A stretch of 8,250 nt of DNA from an uncultured Flavihumibacter sp. (GCA_946481605.1 CAMLPA010000130.1:1-8250); one strand, 5' to 3'. Shown: positions 1 through 6,158, counted from the first letter of the stretch. Program-made: numbers and translations. The notes: a model not told the origin generated them from the letters alone.

Positions 1-27
1 GTTATCAACAAACCTTAAAACAGCACT

Positions 28-564
28 ATGAAACAACTTCTTTTTGCAGTATGCTTTATACTCTGCCAGTGTTCTCCTTCAGCAAGAATAAGTTCACAAC
101 TAGCACCCGGCGCAGATTTCACCCAATACAAAACCTTCGACTTCTACCAATTAGATGCCTCCGGCGACACGCTTTCCACCAAATTTTCTTCACGGACAAA
201 ATCTATGGAATACGCCATTGAACAGGAAATGATAGCAAAAGGATATACCCGCACCAACACTAATCCCGATCTGCTCTTCAATATCGGGATCGTAGTGGAG
301 GAAAAAACACAAACGCGTCAAACGGATTTCCGTACGGATGCCCCGAGGTATATCGGGCAGCGGAACTATTCCTGGAAATCGGAAGAAGTACCCGTCGGCA
401 CTTACCGGGAAGGAACAGTTACCGTTGATCTTGTGGACCGAAACACCAACCAAAGGGTATGGGATGGCGTGGCACGTGAAATCATTCCCAATAGAGACGA
501 TCGCGTGGAGAAAGCCATTGCAACCGGAGTAAAGCTACTATTGAAAGAGGTACCTGCTAAGTAG
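28..564 (+). CDS. DUF4136 family lipoprotein
   Basis: Encodes 178 residues. The N-terminus is a short lipoprotein signal: a basic MK, a hydrophobic stretch at residues 4-12 and a lipobox-like L12-C13-Q14-C15, with C15 the likely lipidated residue. C13 at -2 is unusual, but Bacteroidota lipoboxes are loose. The rest fits DUF4136: an N-terminal strand around 'YKTFDFY' (34-40), a helix near 57-72 ending in 'KGY', the 'NPDLLFNIGI' strand (79-88), then a Y/W-rich strand and 'GTVTVDLVDRNTNQRVWDG' (129-147), the hallmark strand-turn-strand that ends in a Trp, followed by a C-terminal helix. Family members are envelope lipoproteins of unknown molecular function. It probably faces the periplasm or outer membrane. 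The ATG at 28 is the only start that keeps the signal peptide. The stop overlaps the end of the convergent methyltransferase by 8 bp. The family call is confident; the role is unknown. Confidence 0.88.
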   Translation: MKQLLFAVCFILCQCSPSARISSQLAPGADFTQYKTFDFYQLDASGDTLSTKFSSRTKSMEYAIEQEMIAKGYTRTNTNPDLLFNIGIVVEEKTQTRQTDFRTDAPRYIGQRNYSWKSEEVPVGTYREGTVTVDLVDRNTNQRVWDGVAREIIPNRDDRVEKAIATGVKLLLKEVPAK

Positions 565-1348
565 CTTTGTCTTTAATAAGGTAGAACACACAGGTGGTTA
601 CGAAGTTCCTGAACCAGGGAATACTGCTAACCAAACGGTTTTGTACACGAGGCTTCCATCCGAACTTCCATTGATAGATCGGGTTAATGAAGTAATGCAG
701 CTTATGCACGATTTCATATCCTGTTTTCTTCGAAATAAGTTCGAACTGCTCTATGGTTATGCTTGTATCGTAGATTTCAAGTAATTCTTTGGTATTCTCT
801 CCAAAAGCCTTCAGCAAACCTTTGTAAAGGGGGCGGGGCAAAAGGTGGTACCAAGGTAATTTAGAGAGCAATTTGCTCTGGCAAATTTGCTGGTGTCCAC
901 CGAAGGGCATCATCCAGGGCGGGAACCCGAAAAAGATCACACCACCCGGGGTGAGGAAGGTCTTCATCCAGGCGATGAGTTTTTCCTGGTCGAAAATATG
1001 TTCGATCACATCTTTCAGTACAATAATATCGAAGGCGCCATGAAGATCCTGTTCCACATCGGCCTCGTAAATATCTTTGGTAACGAAACGAATCCTGCCA
1101 TCGGCCACTTCGGGCGCAAGCCATATTTTCGCGTTCTCAATACGCGGCGCGTCAAACTCTACCCCTACCCCAATGCAGCCACGGTCAATAAAAGCTTTGA
1201 GTACACCGGCTTCACCGCAACCTATTTCCAGCACGCGCACCCCCGGCTTTATCGGGAACTTCGCCTCAATAAAAGGAAGCACGTATTGCCGCGCATTCTC
1301 TACCTGGATATCAAAATATTGCTTCCGGTCCTTGTGAAATTCAAACAT
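557..1348 (-). CDS. Class I SAM-dependent methyltransferase
   Basis: Encodes 263 residues with a Rossmann-type SAM-binding core. Motif I is 'VLEIGCGEAG' at residues 39-48. An acidic residue ends strand 2 ('VGVEFD', E64), where the SAM ribose is normally bound. 'DIIVLKDVIEHI' (107-118) is the motif IV region, and 'LTPGGVIFFGFPPW' (132-145) is the post-motif strand. Downstream is an aromatic, basic segment with 'MPFGGHQQI' (147-155) and several W, Y and F residues (165-240). This may be the acceptor-binding or membrane-contacting cap. The fold is Methyltransf_11/23-like. The substrate cannot be read from the sequence; a small molecule, lipid or sugar acceptor is more likely than RNA or DNA, but that is inference. 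The start at 1348 gives a normal N-terminus and leaves 62 bp before the divergent gene at 1411. No signal peptide is visible, so it is cytoplasmic. Confidence 0.88.
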   Translation of the reverse strand: MFEFHKDRKQYFDIQVENARQYVLPFIEAKFPIKPGVRVLEIGCGEAGVLKAFIDRGCIGVGVEFDAPRIENAKIWLAPEVADGRIRFVTKDIYEADVEQDLHGAFDIIVLKDVIEHIFDQEKLIAWMKTFLTPGGVIFFGFPPWMMPFGGHQQICQSKLLSKLPWYHLLPRPLYKGLLKAFGENTKELLEIYDTSITIEQFELISKKTGYEIVHKLHYFINPIYQWKFGWKPRVQNRLVSSIPWFRNFVTTCVFYLIKDKAT

Positions 1349-1410
1349 ATATGCAGGAAAATAGGGCTAAAATTATTCATTCTGCCCGAAAAACAATATA
1401 ACTTTCGCAC

Positions 1411-1923
1411 ATGGCTTTCAAGGCAACCATACAACGTTTCGAAGAACAGGGTGAAAAAACCGGCTGGACCTATATAGAAATCCCCGCCGATGTTGCACAG
1501 GAGATTTTCCCGGGCAACAAAAAATCATTTTATGTAAAGGGCAAACTCGATCAGTGGCAGTTCAAAGGGATATGCCTGTTGCCCATGGGGAAAGGCAACT
1601 TTATTATGCCGCTGAACGCTGAGATGAGAAAAGCCATTGGCAAGAGGAAAGGTGCCACGCTCGAAGTTCAGTTGCACAAAGATGTGCCGCCAGCGCTTTC
1701 CTGTCCCGAACTGATGGAATGTCTGGCCGACGAACCCGGGGCCACCGATTATTTCAACACAGGCATCGCCAATTCCCATCGCAACTATTTTTTAAAATGG
1801 GTGCTCAGCGCCAAAACGGAACCCACGAAAACAAAGCGTATAGCCCAGGTGGTTACCGCCATGGCCCGCAAAATGAGTTATTCGGAAATGATCCACTTTT
1901 TCAGGGACCAGAAAAACAAATGA
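1411..1923 (+). CDS. YdeI/OmdA family protein with DUF1905 domain
   Basis: Encodes 170 residues in two domains. Residues about 3-92 match DUF1905, a small beta barrel ('GWTYIEIPADVAQEIF', 'VKGKLDQWQFKGICLLPMGKG', then 'MPLNAEMRKAIGKRKG'). Residues about 100-168 match the bacteriocin-protection (YdeI/OmpD-associated, OmdA) helical domain, recognisable from the conserved 'SHRNYFLKW' (122-130) followed by 'SAKTEPTKTKRIAQVV' and the closing aromatic helix. The pair is common in Bacteroidota and Actinobacteria. In Salmonella, YdeI has been linked to antimicrobial peptide resistance, but the biochemical function of these soluble proteins is not settled and should not be carried over with confidence. 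There is no signal peptide. The stop codon (1921-1923) touches the stop of the convergent ArsC-like gene. It is transcribed divergently from the methyltransferase across 62 bp. Confidence 0.88.
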   Translation: MAFKATIQRFEEQGEKTGWTYIEIPADVAQEIFPGNKKSFYVKGKLDQWQFKGICLLPMGKGNFIMPLNAEMRKAIGKRKGATLEVQLHKDVPPALSCPELMECLADEPGATDYFNTGIANSHRNYFLKWVLSAKTEPTKTKRIAQVVTAMARKMSYSEMIHFFRDQKNK

Positions 1924-2283
1924 TTACAACATGGCCACCGCTTCTTTCAAAGCGGCCACCGTTTTTTTATCGTTCCCGATAAAAATCTGCTTACCGAGTA
2001 TGGTAACAGGACGTTTCAGAAAAGTATATTCTTCCAGGATCAGTTTGCGGTAGTCCTTTTCAGTGAGGGGTTTGTCTTTCAGCCCCATTTCCTTGTATTT
2101 GGTGGCTCTCCTGCTGAACAGCGCCTCGTAAGAACCGGCCATTTCCTTCATGGCATCCAGTTGCTCAGGCGTAATTTTTTCAACCTTGATGTTTTGTAAA
2201 GTGATCTTTTTATCAGCAACACCTGTTTCTTCGATGATGCGCTGGCAGGTATCGCAGGTGGCTAAGTGATACATCTTCTTCAT
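1924..2283 (-). CDS. ArsC/Spx-like thioredoxin-fold protein
   Basis: Encodes 119 residues of the ArsC/Spx/MgsR family. The N-terminal strand leads into C10-D-T-C13, a CxxC of Spx type, followed by a helix. The C-terminal half has the expected order: 'SRRATKYKEMGL' (57-68, conserved Arg for the oxyanion site), a helix rich in K and E, then 'FLKRPVTILGKQIFIGND' (89-106) carrying the cis-Pro-like RP turn and the closing strand. Classical glutaredoxin-coupled arsenate reductases share this fold and the C10-equivalent. The second cysteine and the lack of ars genes nearby argue against naming it an arsenate reductase. Spx-type transcriptional regulation is known in Firmicutes and is not established for Bacteroidota homologues. 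It is probably a cytoplasmic thiol redox protein. The ATG at 2283 is preceded by 52 bp shared with the divergent isomerase gene. Confidence 0.85.
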   Translation of the reverse strand: MKKMYHLATCDTCQRIIEETGVADKKITLQNIKVEKITPEQLDAMKEMAGSYEALFSRRATKYKEMGLKDKPLTEKDYRKLILEEYTFLKRPVTILGKQIFIGNDKKTVAALKEAVAML

Positions 2284-2335
2284 CCGGCGAAACTAATCGT
2301 TTTTCAGTATCTTGTATCCCTTAAATCTGTAAAAT

Positions 2336-3220
2336 ATGACCTCGCGCCGCAGTTTTCTCCAACAATCTGTTCTCGTTGCCGGTGGCAGTTTGCTCCTTCC
2401 CTCCTGCATGGCTTCTGCCGCAAATTCATCCGCTAAAAAGCCCTGTGGCATTCAATTGTACACCCTGCGCGATTTTGTTGGGAAAGACCTGAAAGGAACA
2501 CTGGATAAGATCGCTGCCGCAGGTTATACTGATGTGGAAACCTTCGGCTGGGCGCCGGGAAATACTTTCTTTGGAAAAACACCTTCGGAGTTTTCTAAAT
2601 TAATAAAAGACGCGGGACTCAAAACAACCAGCGGACACTACCTGCCGGAAAAATACCTTTTTAAAAACGGGTCTTCCGATGAATGGAAACAGATCGCGGA
2701 AGCCGCCGCCACACTTGGACAGGAATACACAACCGTTCCCTGGATACCCGAGCAGTTCCGCTCGCCGGAAACGTATAAAGTAATGGCCGGGAAACTCAAC
2801 GAGGCCGCAGCAATCTCCAAAAACGCAGGCGTAAAAGTAGCTTACCACAACCACGATTTTGAATTCGCGCCGGTAGGCGACTCTTTCGGATTGGATTATC
2901 TGCTCAAAAATACTTCCCCGGATCTGGTGGATTTTGAATTGGACATCTACTGGGCCGTGGCCGCTAAAAACAACCCGATTGATCTCTTTAAAAAATACAA
3001 AGGCAGGTTCACCATGTGGCACGTGAAGGATATGCACAAAGAGGTCCCCACAAAAAATACGGAAGTGGGTTCAGGCTCCATCGACTACAAAGCCATTTTC
3101 AAACACGCGTCTACTTCAGGGCTGAAGCACTTCTACGTGGAGCAGGAAAACTTCGACATGGAAGCTTTCGCCAGCATCAAAAAAAGTTACGATTACATTA
3201 AAACGCTGAAGCTAGGCTAA
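2336..3220 (+). CDS. Tat-exported sugar phosphate isomerase/epimerase-like TIM barrel
   Basis: Encodes 294 residues. The N-terminus has a twin-arginine motif (S3-R-R-S-F-L8), a hydrophobic stretch (11-21) and a lipobox-like L21-P-S-C24, so the product is probably exported folded and possibly lipidated. From residue 38 it is an AP-endonuclease-family-2 (xylose isomerase-like) barrel: 'GIQLYTLR' (38-45) as strand 1, 'GYTDVETFGW' (63-72) as strand 2, 'YHNHDFEF' (170-177), 'FELDIYW' (200-206), 'MWHVKDM' (227-233), 'EVGSGSIDY' (243-251) and 'FYVEQE' (266-271). E/D/H residues in these strands (H171, D203, H229, E269) are placed as metal ligands of the fold. Such proteins act on sugars or polyols; many in Bacteroidota are periplasmic 3-keto-glycoside or inositol-type enzymes, and the exact substrate cannot be told. 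The 3' end overlaps the convergent PAP2-like gene by 9 bp. Confidence 0.9.
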   Translation: MTSRRSFLQQSVLVAGGSLLLPSCMASAANSSAKKPCGIQLYTLRDFVGKDLKGTLDKIAAAGYTDVETFGWAPGNTFFGKTPSEFSKLIKDAGLKTTSGHYLPEKYLFKNGSSDEWKQIAEAAATLGQEYTTVPWIPEQFRSPETYKVMAGKLNEAAAISKNAGVKVAYHNHDFEFAPVGDSFGLDYLLKNTSPDLVDFELDIYWAVAAKNNPIDLFKKYKGRFTMWHVKDMHKEVPTKNTEVGSGSIDYKAIFKHASTSGLKHFYVEQENFDMEAFASIKKSYDYIKTLKLG

Positions 3221-3859
3221 CCAGGCCGCGATCAACTGGGCCAGCGCACCGATCGCGAAACCTGAATACACTTCGATGTTGGTATGGTCCGAAACCAGCA
3301 TACGCGCTGTGCCTACCAACCCCGAGATAAGTAAAGCGATGGAGAGATACCCGCCCATGGCGATGTCGCCATTGAAAGCGAGCAGCAGCATGTAAGCCGC
3401 CATACCACCTATGGCTGTGGTGTGCATGCTGATTTTAATGAAGATGTTCGCCATCCAGGCACCGGAAACACCCAGGAAAGCGCCAAAAAGGAACTGTACG
3501 AACATGCGGGGCATTTGCGGTTGCTCACGGAAAACATACCAGGCCCAGAAATAAAACACCAGGCTGGCGGCAAAAGGAATGATGCGTTCCTTCTGTGTAC
3601 GGAGCATAATGGAAGAAGCGAACTTCAACCGCCACAACAGGAACACGACCAACGCCGGGAAAAAACAGAGGTTGATGAATACCGACATCAATACTTTGAT
3701 GTGTCCTCTGCTATCGAATCCCGCAAAAAAATACGGGTATTGATATACGATGAAAGCCGTTACATACAATGGAATGAACAGCGGGTGAAAAACATAAGAC
3801 ACCAGTTGTGCCAGCGCCCTTACGATGATATTCGGCTTGAAAGTTTGTTCGGCCTGCAT
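3212..3859 (-). CDS. PAP2-like integral membrane protein
   Basis: Encodes 215 residues that are almost entirely hydrophobic, with about five or six membrane segments (roughly 11-40, 55-78, 95-110, 120-140, 150-182, 198-214). The order of polar motifs resembles the PAP2 phosphatase core: a basic loop 'RTQKERIIPF' (87-96) in place of KxxxxxxRP, 'ISMHTTAIGG' (143-152) with S144 and H146 in place of PSGH, and 'ARMLVSDHTNIE' (185-196) in place of SRxxxxxHxxxD, keeping R186 and H192 at the right spacing but with Glu for the final Asp. PAP2 enzymes remove phosphate from lipids such as undecaprenyl diphosphate or phosphatidate. Whether this variant is catalytic is uncertain. Its ATG directly follows the rpoN stop codon (TAAATG), so it is probably cotranscribed and translationally coupled with rpoN. 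Confidence 0.72.
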   Translation of the reverse strand: MQAEQTFKPNIIVRALAQLVSYVFHPLFIPLYVTAFIVYQYPYFFAGFDSRGHIKVLMSVFINLCFFPALVVFLLWRLKFASSIMLRTQKERIIPFAASLVFYFWAWYVFREQPQMPRMFVQFLFGAFLGVSGAWMANIFIKISMHTTAIGGMAAYMLLLAFNGDIAMGGYLSIALLISGLVGTARMLVSDHTNIEVYSGFAIGALAQLIAAWLA

Positions 3860-5347
3860 TTACAATTCTTTGCGCAGCCTTGCTACGGGAATATTGAGTT
3901 GCTCCCTGTATTTGGCCACCGTTCTGCGTGCAATATTATAACCTTTCTCCTGAAGAAGGTCGGTTAATTTCTCGTCGCTCAGCGGCTTGCGTTTGTCTTC
4001 GCCTTCCACCATATCACTCAGAATCTTTTTCACCTCTCGGGTAGACACCTCTTCCCCGCTTTCGGTACTGAGTGATTCGCTGAAGAAAAACTTCAGGCGG
4101 TAGGTACCGAACTCCGTTTGCACGAATTTGCTGTTGGCCACACGGCTCACGGTGGAAATGTCTAATCCGGTGCGCTCCGCGATATCCTTGAGGATCATGG
4201 GACGAAGGGTGGTTTCGTCACCGGTAAGGAAGAACTCCTGTTGATAATCCATGATGGTGCCCATCGTGGAGAGCAGGGTATGTTGCCGTTGTTTGATGGC
4301 ATCGATGAACCATTTGGCAGCGTCGATCTTTTGTTTGATGAAGATCACGGCTTCCTTCTGACGTTTATCTTTTTTAGCGCCTTTGTCGTAATCCCGGAGC
4401 ATGTCGCGGTATCCTTCGCTGATGCGGAGGTCCGGGGCATTCCTGGAGTTCAGGGTCAGTTCCAGTTTGCCGGCGTTGTTGTGGATGAAGAAATCGGGTA
4501 CCACATAGCTTTCGGCTTTGTTCATACTGCCGATATTGCCGCCGGGTTTCGGACTCAGCCGGATGATCTGCTGAATAATCTCTTTGAGCTGCTCATCGCT
4601 GATGTTCAGGCCCTTTTGTATTTTTTCGTAATGTTTCTTGGTGAATTCATCGAAATAGTCGGTGAGTACTTCGATGGCCTGGTCTACGGAGCGGGCCTCT
4701 CCTTTTTTTCTTTCCAGTTGCAGGAGCAGGCATTCGCGGAGGTCTCGGGCACAAACACCGGCAGGATCGAAGCGTTGTATTCTTTTGATGAGTGTTTCCA
4801 CCTCTTCTTCCGTAGTGGAGATGTTTTGTCGGAACGCGAGGTCATCTACGATAGAACTAACTTCCCGCCGTAGGTAACCGTCGTCGTCGATGCTGCCCAC
4901 AATCTGTTCTGCGATCACCCGTTGTGCATCTTCCAGTTTCATCATACCTAGTTGTTCCAGCAGCAGTTCGTGGAAGGAGGTTTCTACTTTGTAGGGAATG
5001 GTGCGTTGGTCGTCAAGTTCAGGATAGTTATCGTCTTTCAATTTGTAATCGGCAATTTCCCCGTCATCATCCGCCACATATTCGCTGATGTCGATGTTCT
5101 CGTATTCATCAGCGCTGCCATCCGGCTCATAGTCTTCTTCTCCGGCATCAAATTCGTCGGCCTGTTCTTCGGAAAAAGCATCTTCATTCATATCTTCTCC
5201 CTGCTCCAACGCAGGATTCTCTTCCAGCTCTTCTTTGATGCGCTCCTCCAGGTTAGCCGTAGGCACCTGCAGCAACTTCATCAACTGAATTTGTTGAGGA
5301 GATAATTTCTGAAGTAATTTTTGTTGTAAAGATTGACTTAACGACAT
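3860..5347 (-). CDS. rpoN: RNA polymerase sigma-54 factor RpoN
   Basis: Encodes 495 residues, close to the usual length. Region I (1-48) is the Q- and L-rich activator-responsive segment, starting 'SLSQSLQQKLLQKLSPQQ' and including 'QLMKLLQVP' and 'EELEENPALE'. Region II (about 50-115) is long and very acidic (D/E runs with Y and N), as in Bacteroidota homologues. The core-binding part (about 116-300) contains 'IVGSIDDDGYL' (149-159), 'FDPAGVCARDLRECLLLQL' (193-211) and 'LSPKPGG' (264-270). The HTH region (about 385-420) contains 'DISTVSRVANSKFVQTEFG'. The RpoN box is 'ARRTVAKYRE' (473-482), which reads the -24 element. All parts are intact. It directs core polymerase to -24/-12 promoters and needs an AAA+ enhancer-binding activator; none is encoded here. 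The gene lies upstream of, and abuts, the PAP2-like gene. Confidence 0.98.
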   Translation of the reverse strand: MSLSQSLQQKLLQKLSPQQIQLMKLLQVPTANLEERIKEELEENPALEQGEDMNEDAFSEEQADEFDAGEEDYEPDGSADEYENIDISEYVADDDGEIADYKLKDDNYPELDDQRTIPYKVETSFHELLLEQLGMMKLEDAQRVIAEQIVGSIDDDGYLRREVSSIVDDLAFRQNISTTEEEVETLIKRIQRFDPAGVCARDLRECLLLQLERKKGEARSVDQAIEVLTDYFDEFTKKHYEKIQKGLNISDEQLKEIIQQIIRLSPKPGGNIGSMNKAESYVVPDFFIHNNAGKLELTLNSRNAPDLRISEGYRDMLRDYDKGAKKDKRQKEAVIFIKQKIDAAKWFIDAIKQRQHTLLSTMGTIMDYQQEFFLTGDETTLRPMILKDIAERTGLDISTVSRVANSKFVQTEFGTYRLKFFFSESLSTESGEEVSTREVKKILSDMVEGEDKRKPLSDEKLTDLLQEKGYNIARRTVAKYREQLNIPVARLRKEL

Positions 5348-5369
5348 AATTCCGGGCCTGGGATTTTTA

Positions 5370-5377
5370 TAACTTTG
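5370..5377 (+). promoter_or_regulatory. Candidate Bacteroidota -7 box for the 5452 gene
   Basis: TAACTTTG matches the Bacteroidota -7 consensus TAnnTTTG at all six fixed bases. It would place transcription start near 5384, about 68 bp before the ATG at 5452. No TTTG-like -33 element is seen at the expected 19-21 bp upstream, so this is only a candidate. Confidence 0.33.
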
Positions 5378-5387
5378 AATCTGTTCT

Positions 5388-5402
5388 GCCGGATTTTCCG
5401 GC
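5388..5402. promoter_or_regulatory. Short GC hairpin in the rpoN/5452 divergent region
   Basis: GCCGG (5388-5392) and CCGGC (5398-5402) form a perfect inverted repeat around ATTTT; an extra A-T pair would make six base pairs. It lies 41 bp upstream of rpoN and 50 bp upstream of the small exported gene. It could be an operator half-site pair or a leader hairpin. There is no U-tract after it on either strand, so it is not a terminator. Confidence 0.3.
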
Positions 5403-5451
5403 CTCTATCAAAAATCTTGCCGTAAATGTAGGAACAAATCAAATACAGCGC

Positions 5452-5793
5452 ATGCAAAGAGTTGTTATAGTTTTTTTGATCTTACTTAATACTTTGGTAA
5501 TCAAATCTTTTTCTCAAAAGGTGCCGGAATTTTCTTTGGTGGATACCACGGGAATTTTGTGGAAAAAAAATCATGCCAGCCCTGTTTTCCTGTTCAGCAC
5601 AAGGTTTTTATCGGCAGATTCGGGAATTGCCGTTAAGCCAATAGTTAAACCTTTAATGGCGGATTTTCATACGAAGCATTGGGGTTTTTTCTGTGCGCAG
5701 GAGTGGAAGCTGGAGAAAACGATCAGGTTTCCGGTGAAAATGAGGCTGGGCAGTGTGGAGTATGTGGATCGGATGGAGGGGAAGAGAAGGTAG
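5452..5793 (+). CDS. Small exported protein of unknown function
   Basis: Encodes 113 residues. I cannot assign a named domain. Residues 1-21 form a typical Sec signal peptide: basic R3, a hydrophobic V/I/F/L run at 4-17, and a likely cut after 'KSFS' or 'SFSQ'. The mature part (about 90 residues) has a stretch that reads like beta strands ('PVFLFSTRF'), then 'WGFFCAQEWKLEKTIRFPVKMRLGSVEYVDRMEG', which ends the protein. Its single mature cysteine is in 'FFCAQEW'. The C-terminal pattern of FxC, Glu-Lys, basic Pro-Val and RLGSxEYVxxxEG resembles small hypothetical proteins I associate with Chitinophagaceae and Flavobacteriia; this comes from memory, not a search. It is likely periplasmic. It is transcribed divergently from rpoN, and a repeat begins 15 bp after its stop. 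Codon choice and length are consistent with a real, complete gene. Confidence 0.62.
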   Translation: MQRVVIVFLILLNTLVIKSFSQKVPEFSLVDTTGILWKKNHASPVFLFSTRFLSADSGIAVKPIVKPLMADFHTKHWGFFCAQEWKLEKTIRFPVKMRLGSVEYVDRMEGKRR

Positions 5794-5808
5794 CTTGCAG
5801 AGGAAGGG

Positions 5809-5840
5809 TTTCTCGCAACGGCGCAACGGCGCAACGTTTG
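5809..5840 (+). repeat. TTGCG-type intergenic repeat, copy A
   Basis: Starts TTTCTC and continues with GCAACGGC, GCAACGGC and GCAACG in perfect 8-bp phase (5815-5836). The first 18 bases, TTTCTCGCAACGGCGCAA (5809-5826), recur exactly in inverted orientation at 6246-6263. This type of TTTCTCGCAAaGgCGCAAaG repeat is found between genes in many Bacteroidota genomes (recalled, not searched). It begins 15 bp after the stop codon at 5791-5793. Confidence 0.8.
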
Positions 5841-5887
5841 GAAGCCTGATGTGCAGGTTGATGTGAAGTTTTGGGGCTCAAATTTTA

Positions 5888-5942
5888 AATCTGTGCCGAA
5901 GCAAGCGTATTAAATCAAACATCGATAAGCGCTTCACAGATT
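5888..5942. other. Imperfect hairpin (AATCTGTG / CACAGATT)
   Basis: AATCTGTG (5888-5895) pairs perfectly with CACAGATT (5935-5942). After a 7-base bulge on the left arm, AAGCG (5903-5907) pairs with CGCTT (5930-5934), leaving a loop of 22 bases that contains the palindrome ATCGAT. It lies between repeat copy A and the terminator. It could be an RNA structure at the 3' end of the 5452 transcript or a protein-binding site; there is no adjacent U-tract. Confidence 0.4.
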
Positions 5943-5971
5943 ACTAACCGGGCTTACTTATTATAGTAAAG

Positions 5972-6005
5972 AAAAAAAGCTGTACCGAAAAACGATACAG
6001 CTTTT
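5972..6005 (-). terminator. Factor-independent terminator, strong leftward, weak rightward
   Basis: AAAAGCTGTA (5975-5984) pairs with TACAGCTTTT (5996-6005). After a C/A mismatch, CG/CG extends the stem around an AAAAA loop. Read on the minus strand the stem is followed by seven T (5972-5978), a convincing terminator. Read on the plus strand only the TTTT of the stem follows, so rightward termination of the 5452 transcript would be weaker. The minus-strand reading frame ending at 6025 stops 19 bases before this hairpin; the OmpA gene stops 373 bases before it. Confidence 0.7.
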
Positions 6006-6024
6006 AAAATCAACTTATCTAATA

Positions 6025-6144
6025 CTAATCAAGTAACTTTTTTGCTAAGAATAGGGTATCACGAACTAAGGTGCTTTCCAAAACTGTTTTCAAAAGCATA
6101 TCCGATCTACAATAGCCGCCACAAGCTACAAGTCCTTTAATCAA
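6025..6144 (-). CDS. Possible small ORF or RNA gene before a terminator
   Basis: A minus-strand frame is open from 6147 to the stop TAG at 6025-6027 and ends 19 bases before the leftward terminator. From a TTG at 6142-6144 it would give 39 residues beginning LIKGLVACGGYCRSD; from the only ATG (6097-6099) 24 residues beginning MLLKTVLEST and ending AKKLLD. The later part looks like an amphipathic helix. The earlier part has two Cys and a GG. Upstream, an in-frame ATG-GAT-TAG blocks any longer ORF, and repeats begin at 6159. I know no family for it. It could be a real small protein, the tail of a decayed gene, or an untranslated small RNA whose open frame is chance (a 40-codon open frame is not rare). 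The terminator is the main reason to list it. Confidence 0.27.
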   Translation of the reverse strand: MIKGLVACGGYCRSDMLLKTVLESTLVRDTLFLAKKLLD

Positions 6145-6158
6145 AATCTAATCCATGC

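Noticed and set aside
1399..1406. TAACTTTC before the YdeI-like gene as a -7 promoter box
   Set aside because: It misses the last consensus base and sits five bases from the ATG, which would need a leaderless transcript; there is no -33 partner.
1938..1968. CCGCTT/AAGCGG hairpin followed by seven T after the YdeI-like gene
   Set aside because: The stem is only six pairs, the T run is separated from it by six bases, and all of it is coding sequence of the ArsC-like gene. A weak terminator cannot be excluded.
3016..3036. TGGCACGTG..TGC sequence resembling a sigma-54 -24/-12 promoter (also one near 468)
   Set aside because: The GG-to-GC spacing is wrong for a -24/-12 site, and both lie inside coding sequence of unrelated genes. 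No credible RpoN promoter was found in the window.
3422..3967. 181-residue plus-strand frame opposite the PAP2-like gene
   Set aside because: It crosses the end of rpoN and the body of the PAP2-like gene, has no recognisable domain, and the opposite strand has a clear membrane protein.
4241..5305. Long plus-strand frames opposite rpoN (4241-4873, 4952-5305)
   Set aside because: They are antisense shadows of an intact, clearly recognised rpoN; their hydrophobic residues mirror its acidic codons.
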